A DNA stretch of 64,000 nt. Origin: Paenibacillus sp. MAHUQ-63 (GTDB taxonomy: Bacteria; Bacillota; Bacilli; Paenibacillales; NBRC-103111). Positions 34,629 to 42,469 of the stretch are shown here, in pieces. The stretch lies in contig NZ_JARADB010000001.1 of NCBI RefSeq assembly GCF_028765165.1, positions 372,001 through 436,000 on the forward strand. Reading direction: 5' to 3'. The notes beneath the pieces are model-generated. The model did not search any database and was not told the origin of the DNA. It saw only the letters and a program-made list of their open reading frames with translations. The translations under genes and the position numbers were made by a program. Each line of letters opens with the position of its first letter. Position 1 is the first letter of the stretch.

Positions 34629-35345
34629 CTATGCAGGACCGTGTTTCATTATGCTTAAATATTGATGAGAATTCGGCAAAAAAGGCAGCTTTGCCTCCCT
34701 TTTATCCACCAAATGCCCCTCGGTTGCCAGCTCATTCATCAGTTCGGAGAGCCTGCCGTACTCTTCCGTCCGGAAGCTGAGCAGCGGATAGATCCGGACT
34801 TGACCGCCCGGCTTACAGACGCGAAGCAGCTCCCGTACGGCGTCCAGATGAAACGTATAATCAAACTGTTCTTCATATAGAAAAAGGAAATGGCTGCAGC
34901 AAACGAAGTCAAAGCTGTCGCTCTCCAGGGGCAACGCCGGCAGTCCTGCGGCATGGTATCTCGAAGCACCTTCGGGACTGGAGAAATCCTCCAAGAACCG
35001 GTCCAACGCTTTCAATCGGCCCGCCGTGTGATTCGCCAAGGAACCATAGAACGTCCAGTCGTACACGTCCACCAGCTTCTCCATCTTGGCAGCGACAATC
35101 CCGATCTCCCGCCTGCCGTGCTCACCAATCGCTTCAGCCGTCAAAGCATACAGCGGATCGGCCGCTTCTGCCAGTACGCCGCGGCTTCTAGCTTCCATCG
35201 TGAACGAAGAAGCGCCCCCCGCAACATCCAGCACACGCTTGCCTCTCAGTTCATCCGTGTGCAGCATAAACATATTCTCATACTCGGCATACGATCTCGA
35301 GGTCATTGCGACCCCAACCTGCTCATAAATACGCTTAGTCTCCAT
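34629..35345 (-). CDS. Class I SAM-dependent methyltransferase
   Basis: The 238-residue enzyme has the SAM-binding motif I KRVLDVAGGASSFTMEAR (near 34-51) and a conserved acidic strand DSFDFVCCSHFLFL (motif IV). It resembles methyltransferase type 11 proteins; substrate unknown. ATG 35345 follows AGAGGAG; the frame runs on upstream to 35456 without a ribosome site. Confidence 0.82.
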   Translation of the reverse strand: METKRIYEQVGVAMTSRSYAEYENMFMLHTDELRGKRVLDVAGGASSFTMEARSRGVLAEAADPLYALTAEAIGEHGRREIGIVAAKMEKLVDVYDWTFYGSLANHTAGRLKALDRFLEDFSSPEGASRYHAAGLPALPLESDSFDFVCCSHFLFLYEEQFDYTFHLDAVRELLRVCKPGGQVRIYPLLSFRTEEYGRLSELMNELATEGHLVDKREAKLPFLPNSHQYLSIMKHGPA

Positions 35346-35545
35346 GCTCAACTCTCCTCTTCTCGGCTCATTACATACGCTCAACTCATCTGTTCGCCCT
35401 TCCCCTCTGGAAAGGATTAGGAGAATTCTAACACGTCTTATTCCCTTGCGCAACACCGTTTTTCACGTCAGCTTGTTTGGAAATCCCCTGTTTTTATGAT
35501 ACGATGTCCTATATCTATAGCTTACTGCAGAAACGAGGAATTCCC

Positions 35546-35791
35546 ATGTCCAAACAGCCCTTCAAGAAACATACGATCTACAAAAAAGATAAATGGAACA
35601 TGCTCAATGTGGAAGTGCAAGGCTCCAAAATCGTCCTGACGGAAATTTCCGAGCAATGGGGAGAAGAATGCCACACATTCATCGGCAGACCGGCCATGAT
35701 GCACTGGGCGAATGAGCGGTTCGCGAAAGACAAGTTCGAAGGAACCGAGGAAGAACGGCAGGCCATTATGGATGCTTTCAACGCTGTTTAG
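35546..35791 (+). CDS. Small protein of unknown function (81 residues)
   Basis: No family recognised. The product is basic at the N-terminus (MSKQPFKKHTIYKKDKW) and acidic at the C-terminus, with a beta-strand-rich middle (MLNVEVQGSKIVLTEI). ATG 35546 follows GAGGAA; the earlier ATG at 35477 has no site. It ends about 30 bp before the promoter of the Mn2+ riboswitch. Confidence 0.65.
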   Translation: MSKQPFKKHTIYKKDKWNMLNVEVQGSKIVLTEISEQWGEECHTFIGRPAMMHWANERFAKDKFEGTEEERQAIMDAFNAV

Positions 35792-35820
35792 ACAGCAGAC
35801 AAGCTCTCCACTTTCATACC

Positions 35821-35850
35821 TTGACTTCCTGCTTGTCCTGTGTCTATAAT
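35821..35850 (+). promoter_or_regulatory. Sigma-A promoter of the riboswitch-TerC unit
   Basis: TTGACT (35821-35826), an 18-bp spacer and TATAAT (35845-35850) lie directly upstream of the aptamer. Confidence 0.8.
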
Positions 35851-35865
35851 AAAATCAATCTTATA

Positions 35866-36048
35866 GCACCACTCCAAAGGGGAGTAGCTGTTACAATAAA
35901 GTCGTCAATTCGGATCCTCATCAGGTCCCGGCTTTATTGGCAACGTCCAACGTTGTTAGCAAGACCTTTGCCAAAGTTTATTTGGTGAAGGTCTTTTTTG
36001 ATGAATTAGAGCCTTCACCGGTCAACGGTGTTGGGCTCTATTTTTTTT
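35866..36048 (+). promoter_or_regulatory. yybP-ykoY Mn2+ riboswitch with two tandem terminators
   Basis: The aptamer has the family's conserved blocks: AAAGGGGAGTAGCT at about 35875-35888 and GCAAGACCTTTGCC at 35959-35972. These bring two loops together around Mn2+ in known members. The expression platform is unusual. A first hairpin (AAGACCTT 35961-35968 with AAGGTCTT 35988-35995 and TTTTTT) is followed at once by a second (TAGAGCC 36007-36013 with GGCTCTA 36034-36040, then eight T residues). High Mn2+ would favour read-through into the TerC-family gene. Confidence 0.88.
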
Positions 36049-36077
36049 CAAAAAAAATTGCTAAAGGAGTGTTGGTT

Positions 36078-36914
36078 ATGGAATGGTTATCTGCTGGTTT
36101 TTTCGTTTCGCTGCTCACTATTATTTTGATTGACTTGGTACTTGCCGGAGACAACGCGATTGTGATCGGCATGGCGGCGCGCAATTTGAAGAAGGAAACG
36201 CAGAAGAAGGTCATTCTTTGGGGAACCGTCGGCGCCATCGTCATCCGTGCACTGGCCACGATGCTCGTTGTTTATCTATTGAAAATTCCCGGTCTGCTGC
36301 TTGCGGGAGGCATCCTGCTCCTCTGGATCTCCTATAAGCTGCTCAGCGAGAAGAAAAATCATGAGCAGATCAAAGCCAAGAACGGCATGTGGGCGGCGAT
36401 TCGGACCATTATTATCGCGGACGCGGTAATGGGACTGGACAATGTCATTGCAGTGGCTGGCGCTGCGCACGGCGACTTCCTGCTCGTCATCATCGGTCTT
36501 CTGGTCAGCGTACCGATTGTCGTGTGGGGCAGCACGCTGTTCATCAGCTGGATAGAGAGGTTCCCGTGGATCGTTTATATCGGCGCAGGCGTACTGGCGC
36601 TTACAGCAGGCAAAATGATTACCGGCGAGAAATTCCTTGCCCCGTATTTTGAGTCCAATCCGCTTGGCAAATGGTTATTGATCGGTTTGTTGATCGTCAT
36701 CGTGCTTGCCGCCGGCAAATGGACCAAAATGGTCGGGTACCTGGTGGAAGTCGGAGACCGCGGTCAATTGACGCTGCCCAAAGAATTAAGCGAAGAAGCG
36801 CAAATCGAACCCGAAGACCGGTTTACGGTTAAGATGGATTCCCGAGGCAAGCTGATTCTAGTTAAATCCGAGGACGACGAAGAGACCAATGAAACGATGC
36901 AGCATGCCGGGTAA
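36078..36914 (+). CDS. TerC/YjbE-family membrane protein with AbrB-like C-terminal domain
   Basis: This 278-residue protein is a TerC-family member closest to YjbE/YkoY, which export Mn2+ to help metalate secreted proteins. Conserved acidic helices DLVLAGDNAIVIG (19-31) and IADAVMGLDNVIAVAG (113-128) are intact. About seven helices end near residue 215. Residues 222-263 (EVGDRGQLTLPKEL then AQIEPEDRFTVKMDSRGKLILV) look like an AbrB/SpoVT swapped-hairpin domain, which ordinary YjbE proteins of about 220 residues lack. ATG 36078 follows AAAGGAG. Control by the Mn2+ riboswitch is strongly implied by position. Confidence 0.88.
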   Translation: MEWLSAGFFVSLLTIILIDLVLAGDNAIVIGMAARNLKKETQKKVILWGTVGAIVIRALATMLVVYLLKIPGLLLAGGILLLWISYKLLSEKKNHEQIKAKNGMWAAIRTIIIADAVMGLDNVIAVAGAAHGDFLLVIIGLLVSVPIVVWGSTLFISWIERFPWIVYIGAGVLALTAGKMITGEKFLAPYFESNPLGKWLLIGLLIVIVLAAGKWTKMVGYLVEVGDRGQLTLPKELSEEAQIEPEDRFTVKMDSRGKLILVKSEDDEETNETMQHAG

Positions 36915-37001
36915 AAAAGGAGTTTGCCGCTGTGCAGCGAAACTTACTATCATGCATTCGTTAGCAAGCGTCATACTCTATAGGGATAAGGATGATTCAC
37001 C

Positions 37002-37184
37002 ATGACCCAATCCGGTTCTATACTCACATTCATACTCGTATCCTTCTGTCTGGCCATCATTCTGATCATAAAAAAAGACAGTCTCCCTGCACCAATGAAA
37101 CGGTACCTCGCCTTGCTGGCGATCGTCATGGTCTCACTGTCCTTCGTGCTCATCGTGGTGTCCTTCTTCGGAGCGGGAATGTAA
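37002..37184 (+). CDS. Small two-helix membrane protein of unknown function
   Basis: The 60-residue product has two hydrophobic segments (about 7-23 and 36-57) separated by a basic loop (KKDSLPAPMKR). ATG 37002 is preceded by AAGGATG. No family recognised. It lies 87 bp after the TerC gene and ends just before the pepF promoter, so it may be co-transcribed with the exporter. Confidence 0.6.
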   Translation: MTQSGSILTFILVSFCLAIILIIKKDSLPAPMKRYLALLAIVMVSLSFVLIVVSFFGAGM

Positions 37185-37185
37185 A

Positions 37186-37214
37186 TTTACTTCCTTCCAG
37201 CTTTTTCTTATAAT
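37186..37214 (+). promoter_or_regulatory. Sigma-A promoter of the pepF gene
   Basis: TTTACT (37186-37191), a 17-bp spacer and TATAAT (37209-37214) place the start near 37221, about 90 bases before ATG 37311 and about 210 before ATG 37431. Confidence 0.7.
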
Positions 37215-37310
37215 CATAAATGAATGGGTTAACGGTCATACTAGGTGAAAACCATGATATGGGATTCGTTCCGAACCCTGACATGGGTACATGCCGGGAG
37301 CGTGACCGCA

Positions 37311-39221
37311 ATGCGCTGGATCTATGTGACGGCCGCAATGGGGCTTCTGCTAAGCTCTGTTCCAGCAGCCGATCTGCATGCCAAGGAAAACAGGCTACCC
37401 CAAATTCAGAACAAGGACAGGAGGGCTCCGATGGCTCAACTATTGGAACGCAAGCAAGTACCGGCCGAACACCGTTGGAAACTGGAAGATCTATACGCCG
37501 ACGGGAAAGCATGGGAGAAGGAATTTCAGGAAGTTAAGAGCTCGCTTGGCAAAATTAGCGCCTTCCAAGGAAAACTTAGCGATGCCGCTACGGTGAAACA
37601 ATGTTTCCAGTTGGAAGACGAAGTCTCTCTCAAGACAGAAAGATTGTATGTGTATGCCAACATGAAGCACCATGAAGATACAGCCGAGCCCACTTACCAG
37701 GCCTTATCCGATAAAGCGAAAAAAATCAGCGTTGAAGTCGGCGAAGCGCTTTCCTTCATCTCTCCGGAGATTTTGAGTTTATCCGAAGAAAAGCTGCAGC
37801 AGCTGGTGAACGATCCTTCTTTATCGTTCTACAAGGACACGCTCGAGGAAATGATCCGGCAGAAGCCGCATACGCTGAGCAAAGAGCAGGAAGCGCTGCT
37901 GGCCCAGGCCGGTAATATGGCGGGAGCGCCGAGCACCATCTTCGGCATGCTGAACAACGCCGATTTGAAATTTCCCAAAATCAAAAATGAAAAAGGCGAA
38001 GAAGTCGAGCTGACGCACGGAAGCTACATTCAGTTCTTGGAAAGCCGCGATCCTGAAGTGCGCAAAAATGCCTTCCATGCGGTGTACGAAACTTATCGCA
38101 GTCATCGAAATACGATCGGCGCTACACTAAGCGCGAATATCAATAAGAACATTTTCTATGCCAAAGCGCGCAATTATCCTTCTGTCTTGGAATCGACGCT
38201 ATTCGGTGACAACATCAAGAAGGAAGTTTACACGAACTTGATTTCTACGATTCACGACTCTCTGCCGCAACTACAGCGTTACCTCAAGCTGCGCAAAAAG
38301 CTGCTGAAAGTCGATGAATTACATATGTACGACCTGTTCGCACCGCTTGTTGAAGAATTCAAAATGGATATCACCTATGCGCAAGCCAAAGAAGAAATCA
38401 AGAAAAGCTTGGCTCCGCTTGGTGACAACTATTTGAAAATTTTACAAGACGGCTTCGATAACCACTGGATCGACGTATATGAGAACAAGAATAAGCGCAA
38501 CGGGGCGTACAGCTGGGGAGCTTACGGCACGCATCCTTACGTGCTGCTGAATCATAAAGACAACTTGAACAGTATGTTCACGCTGACGCATGAGATGGGC
38601 CATGCCATCCATTCGTATTTGTCCGATGAGAATCAAGAGTACCGCTATGCGCAGTATACGATTTTCCTGGCGGAAGTCGCCTCTACGTTGAACGAAGCGC
38701 TGCTCATGGATTACTTGCTGAAACGCGTAACCGATCCGAAGGAGAAGCTGTATCTGCTGACCTACTATGCCGATCAGTTCCGGACCACGGTATTCCGTCA
38801 AACGATGTTTGCGGAATTCGAAATGATTACGCATGAGAAATCCGAGCAAGGCGAGTCCTTGACACCGCAGGAATTCAGCGAGATCTACTATGGCTTGAAT
38901 AAGCTGTACCATGGCAACGATATGGTCGTAGACCAGGATATCGAGATGGAGTGGGCTCGTATTCCTCACTTCTATAACAGCTTCTATGTATACAAATATG
39001 CGACAGGCTTCTCTGCCGCAACCTCTTTTGCCAAACAAATTTTGGATGAAGGCCAGCCTGCCGTCGACCGTTATCTCGGCTTCCTCAAAAGCGGCGGCAG
39101 CGATTACTCGCTGAACATTCTGAAGAAAGCCGGCGTCGACATGTCGACACCGGAGCCGATCAAGCAAGCGATGAGCGTCTTCAGTTCCTTGCTGGATCAG
39201 ATGGAAGAACTAACGAAGTAA
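37311..39221 (+). CDS. pepF: Oligoendopeptidase F (M3B), with possible signal peptide
   Basis: The M3 zinc peptidase cleaves oligopeptides of about 6-20 residues. HEMGH lies at 427-431 of this 636-residue reading, inside the usual FTLTHEMGHAIHSY context, with the third ligand in LAEVASTLNE. The typical cytosolic PepF start corresponds to ATG 37431 (MAQLLERKQVP), which has AGGAGG upstream. However, the same frame extends to ATG 37311 (GGGAG upstream) and encodes a signal-like segment MRWIYVTAAMGLLLSSVPAA with LHA as a cleavage site. GTG 37245 is a third candidate. The upstream promoter covers all starts. Confidence 0.9.
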   Translation: MRWIYVTAAMGLLLSSVPAADLHAKENRLPQIQNKDRRAPMAQLLERKQVPAEHRWKLEDLYADGKAWEKEFQEVKSSLGKISAFQGKLSDAATVKQCFQLEDEVSLKTERLYVYANMKHHEDTAEPTYQALSDKAKKISVEVGEALSFISPEILSLSEEKLQQLVNDPSLSFYKDTLEEMIRQKPHTLSKEQEALLAQAGNMAGAPSTIFGMLNNADLKFPKIKNEKGEEVELTHGSYIQFLESRDPEVRKNAFHAVYETYRSHRNTIGATLSANINKNIFYAKARNYPSVLESTLFGDNIKKEVYTNLISTIHDSLPQLQRYLKLRKKLLKVDELHMYDLFAPLVEEFKMDITYAQAKEEIKKSLAPLGDNYLKILQDGFDNHWIDVYENKNKRNGAYSWGAYGTHPYVLLNHKDNLNSMFTLTHEMGHAIHSYLSDENQEYRYAQYTIFLAEVASTLNEALLMDYLLKRVTDPKEKLYLLTYYADQFRTTVFRQTMFAEFEMITHEKSEQGESLTPQEFSEIYYGLNKLYHGNDMVVDQDIEMEWARIPHFYNSFYVYKYATGFSAATSFAKQILDEGQPAVDRYLGFLKSGGSDYSLNILKKAGVDMSTPEPIKQAMSVFSSLLDQMEELTK

Positions 39222-39232
39222 GAGCGAGCATG

Positions 39233-39264
39233 GAGGTTGAAGGCGAAGGCCTTCAACCTCTTTC
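39233..39264 (+). terminator. Terminator after pepF
   Basis: The 11-bp stem GAGGTTGAAGG/CCTTCAACCTC has a 6-base loop and is followed by TTT. Confidence 0.8.
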
Positions 39265-39292
39265 TCCATTGAAATGAAAGGAGGCATGCCGG

Positions 39293-39604
39293 ATGAAAAT
39301 GCAATGGATTCTGATCTGCGCTTTATTATTCGCCCTGCTTACAGCCGTGTTCGCGGTCGTTAATGTCGAACCGGTCCAAGTGAATTTCATCTTCGCGCAG
39401 ACATCCATCCCGCTTATTCTCGTTATTATCTCTTCCACGCTGCTTGGCGGCGTTATTGTCGCTCTGTTCGGCATGGTCCGCCAGTATAAGCTCCACCGCA
39501 GGGTGAAGCATTTGGAGAAACAGCTGCATGCTGCCCTGCTCCCTCCCGTTGCGCCGCAGCAGGCACGGGACACGGCGGGCGAAGCCCCGCCGACCATCCA
39601 CTAG
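39293..39604 (+). CDS. LapA (DUF1049) domain membrane protein
   Basis: The 103-residue protein has two membrane helices (about 5-24 and 39-62) with the LapA motif VVNVEPVQVNFIFAQTSIPL between them, then a cytoplasmic coiled coil (QYKLHRRVKHLEKQL) and a Pro/Ala-rich tail. LapA-domain proteins are small envelope proteins of unclear role. ATG 39293 follows AAAGGAGG. Its stop codon shares the bases CTAG with the stop of the convergent DUF92 gene. Confidence 0.8.
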   Translation: MKMQWILICALLFALLTAVFAVVNVEPVQVNFIFAQTSIPLILVIISSTLLGGVIVALFGMVRQYKLHRRVKHLEKQLHAALLPPVAPQQARDTAGEAPPTIH

Positions 39605-40416
39605 GCTTGTCCCAGAAGCCATAAGAGGAGGCACACGATGCCTCCGGCCAGCGAAGACAAGGCATTGACCCCATCGTTGGTCATGAAGCTTATACCGCGT
39701 ATTTGCAAGGCTCTCTGCTCGCAGTGAGTCTTTTTCTCTATTTCTTTGCCGCAAACTTGGCAGCGATACATAACTTGGAGCGTCGCGCCCAGCCAGGAAT
39801 CCGTCAGCGAGCCCGCCAAGCCGGATATCGCTCCGAGCGCAGCCAGCACCGGCCAAGCTGCCGTTTCGTAGCCCAAGCCGCTCAGCGTACTCAACCATCC
39901 GCCGATTCCGCCGATACATGCGCCTCCAGCCAGCGAAGCCAGCAGCCCAAGCAGGCTGACACCGCCTGAAGTCCCTGGCGGAACACGCTTTCCGTTCACG
40001 ATCGACTTTGGTGCAGACTTGCTCATCCCACCGATTTCCGTGGCCCAAGTATCCGCCGTCACCGTTGCCATCACCCCGACGAACAGCATCCACCAGACCG
40101 GATCCGGCCATATCGCGTTGCAGGCGCACAGCGCCAGACCCAGCCCGCCATTGGCCGCAACCTGTCCGGCATCGCGCCGGTCGCCTTTGGCATACCCGCT
40201 CTCCGCGGCAGCCTTGCGCTCATGCTTCAGCTTCGATAATACGCTTGAAGTGATGAAGAAGGCGATTAGCATCCCGAACCAAGCCAAGCTGCCCCATACA
40301 AACATCAAAGTGCCAAGCACTATGGCCGATAGCAGTCCCGATCCGGATAACGACCTGCGTAGATAAGCCGCTCCTGCAATTATCAGGCTTCCGCCGAGCC
40401 CCATGATCCATTCCAT
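39601..40416 (-). CDS. DUF92 membrane protein
   Basis: This 271-residue protein with about six helices has the DUF92 motif ATVTADTWATEIGG (near 122-135) and GGVSLLGLLASLAGG, with GSLTDSWLGATLQ later. Plant relatives (VTE5/VTE6) are phytol or phytyl-phosphate kinases, so an isoprenoid-alcohol kinase role is possible but unproved. A Cys pair (CQVCGK) and a third Cys lie near 222-236. ATG 40416 follows GAGGTG; an upstream extension to 40470 is not supported. Confidence 0.85.
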   Translation of the reverse strand: MEWIMGLGGSLIIAGAAYLRRSLSGSGLLSAIVLGTLMFVWGSLAWFGMLIAFFITSSVLSKLKHERKAAAESGYAKGDRRDAGQVAANGGLGLALCACNAIWPDPVWWMLFVGVMATVTADTWATEIGGMSKSAPKSIVNGKRVPPGTSGGVSLLGLLASLAGGACIGGIGGWLSTLSGLGYETAAWPVLAALGAISGLAGSLTDSWLGATLQVMYRCQVCGKEIEKKTHCEQRALQIRGISFMTNDGVNALSSLAGGIVCLLLWLLGQA

Positions 40417-40581
40417 TCGCAACACCTCATTTCCCACTTTATTGTAGCACAGTGCGAACAGGCGCATCATCTTGCGCCATTTTCGACAAAATCAAGCAAT
40501 CTTCGCGCAATCTTAGCAGGAACTTTATCTATTAACTAGAAATATATGATAAAATAGAATGCGATTAGATAGGAGGCTGAC

Positions 40582-41769
40582 ATGAAGCAAGATCACATCC
40601 ACAACAAGTCCCAGATGAAAAAAGACTTGGATCCGCAAGAAATGCTGCGCGTCATTTTCGATTACGCAGCCAAAATTGCCAATGAACGCGTATTGGAAAA
40701 AGTCCTCATGCTGATGGCTGATATGGGTCGTGAAATGATTGTCTCCGATCGTTGTACCGTATGGCTGCTGGATACTAGCCGTAACGAACTCTGGTCCAAG
40801 GTGGCCCACGGTTTGGACGAAATCCGTATTCCAAGCAGCGCCGGTCTTGTCGGTTATGCGGTTACCCACGACAAAGCTGTATTTATTGACGATGCTTATA
40901 CGAACGAAGAATATAAAGAGTATTTGCAGAACGGCGCTCTGCGCACCGACCAGCAGACGGGCTACCGGACGAAGGCGCTGATGGTCATTCCTTTCCGCAA
41001 CTCCCAAGGCGAAATTATGGGGGCCTATCAAGCGATTAACAAGCTGACGGCATGCGAGCAGTTCTCGGATAAAGATATGGAGTATTTAACCCTCGCCTCC
41101 TCTTACGCCGGCAAGTCGCTGGAATCCGCGCTGCTCACGAACGAAATCGAAGAAACGCAGAAAGAAATCATTTTCAGAATGGGCGAAATCGGCGAAAGCA
41201 GGTCCAAAGAAACCGGCAATCACGTGAAGCGAGTCGCGGAATATTCCTATCTGCTCGCTCTCGGCCTCGGCATGAGCCAGGAAGAAGCCGAACTGCTCAA
41301 GATGGCGTCGCCCATGCATGATATCGGCAAGGTCGCCATTCCCGACAGCGTGCTGAACAAGCCCGGCAAATTAACCGACGAAGAGTTCCGGTTAATGCAG
41401 AATCACACGCTCATCGGATATAATTTGCTCAAAAACTCCAACCGCCACATCCTGAAAACCGCCGCTATCGTCGCTTACGAGCATCACGAGAAATGGAACG
41501 GCCGCGGGTATCCGCGCGGGATCCAAGGCGAAGACATCCATATCTTCGGCCGTATCACAGCGATAGCCGACGTATTCGATGCACTTGGAAGCGAGCGCGT
41601 CTACAAGAAAGCCTGGGAGCTCGAACGCATCTTGCAGCTGTTCCGTGAGGAGCGAGGCGAACACTTCGATCCCGCGGTCGTGGATACCTTCTTCCAGCAG
41701 CTTCCAGCTCTCCTTCGCGTGCGCGAGCAGTATGCCGATACGGCTCAAGAGGATCCGGCCGATGTATAA
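40582..41769 (+). CDS. GAF plus HD-GYP protein, probable c-di-GMP phosphodiesterase
   Basis: The 395-residue cytoplasmic protein has a GAF sensor domain (about 35-190) and an HD-GYP domain (about 200-370). The HD pair is MHDIGK (245-250) and the GYP-bearing motif is HHEKWNGRGYP (301-311), both intact, so hydrolysis of c-di-GMP is likely. ATG 40582 follows TAGGAGG. It is monocistronic, with a terminator. A candidate c-di-GMP riboswitch at 56.5 kb lies in the same window. Confidence 0.9.
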   Translation: MKQDHIHNKSQMKKDLDPQEMLRVIFDYAAKIANERVLEKVLMLMADMGREMIVSDRCTVWLLDTSRNELWSKVAHGLDEIRIPSSAGLVGYAVTHDKAVFIDDAYTNEEYKEYLQNGALRTDQQTGYRTKALMVIPFRNSQGEIMGAYQAINKLTACEQFSDKDMEYLTLASSYAGKSLESALLTNEIEETQKEIIFRMGEIGESRSKETGNHVKRVAEYSYLLALGLGMSQEEAELLKMASPMHDIGKVAIPDSVLNKPGKLTDEEFRLMQNHTLIGYNLLKNSNRHILKTAAIVAYEHHEKWNGRGYPRGIQGEDIHIFGRITAIADVFDALGSERVYKKAWELERILQLFREERGEHFDPAVVDTFFQQLPALLRVREQYADTAQEDPADV

Positions 41770-41773
41770 ATAG

Positions 41774-41822
41774 AAAGGGCATGTCTCCCAAGTCATCGCG
41801 ACTTCTGAGAATGCCCTTTTCA
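41774..41822. terminator. Terminator between the HD-GYP gene and the FAH gene
   Basis: AAAGGGCAT (41774-41782) pairs with ATGCCCTTT (41811-41819), with an inner AAGTC/GACTT hairpin, followed by TTTT. Confidence 0.8.
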
Positions 41823-41824
41823 TT

Positions 41825-42451
41825 TTAGACGTGAACGGTAACCGATCCGAATACTTCTTCGCCCCAGACCAGTTCCAAAAGATCCCCATTCGCTACGGGC
41901 CCGACGCCTTCCGGCGTACCTGTGTAAATGATATCGCCGGCTCCCAGACCGTAGTGCTTCGCTATGTAGTCAACGACCGTCTGCAGATCGAAGATCATGT
42001 TGCCGATTCGGCCATTCTGAACCTCTTGCCCGTTCTGAAGCAGCTTGAAGTTGTTCTCCGCCAGCTTGGCAGCCCCTGGAAACGGACGGAACGAAGTAAT
42101 CGGCGCCGACCTCAGGAAGCCTTTGGCAGGCAGCCACGGCTGGCCTTTCTTCTTAATGACGGACTGCACGTCCCGCAGCGTGAAATCGATGCCCAGCGCA
42201 TACTTGTCGACAAGCTCGTCGACCTGAATCCCTTCGCGGTACGGCTTCGCAATGTGAAGGACAAGCTCCGCTTCATAGTGAATCTCGCCCTGGTCGCCAG
42301 GCAGCGTCAGTTCGCCGCCATCCATAGCGACGAGCGCGTGCGTAGGCTTCGTGAAAATCATCGGCTGATCGGGGACATCGTTCCCGAGTTCTGCGGCATG
42401 CGCCCGGTAATTGCGTCCAACGCAGTAAATATTGCGAATCTCTTGTGTCAT
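41825..42451 (-). CDS. Fumarylacetoacetate hydrolase (FAH) family protein
   Basis: The 208-residue protein has the FAH metal-binding layout: HYEAELVLHI with its acidic ligands near 58-67, then GIDFTLRDVQ with Asp near 88-97, and GDIIYTGTPEGVGPV near the C-terminus. Members act as hydrolases, decarboxylases or isomerases on oxoacids. ATG 42451 follows GAGGAG, 18 bp after the CapA-like gene on the same strand. Confidence 0.9.
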   Translation of the reverse strand: MTQEIRNIYCVGRNYRAHAAELGNDVPDQPMIFTKPTHALVAMDGGELTLPGDQGEIHYEAELVLHIAKPYREGIQVDELVDKYALGIDFTLRDVQSVIKKKGQPWLPAKGFLRSAPITSFRPFPGAAKLAENNFKLLQNGQEVQNGRIGNMIFDLQTVVDYIAKHYGLGAGDIIYTGTPEGVGPVANGDLLELVWGEEVFGSVTVHV

Positions 42452-42469
42452 ACGGATAACTCCTCGCCT

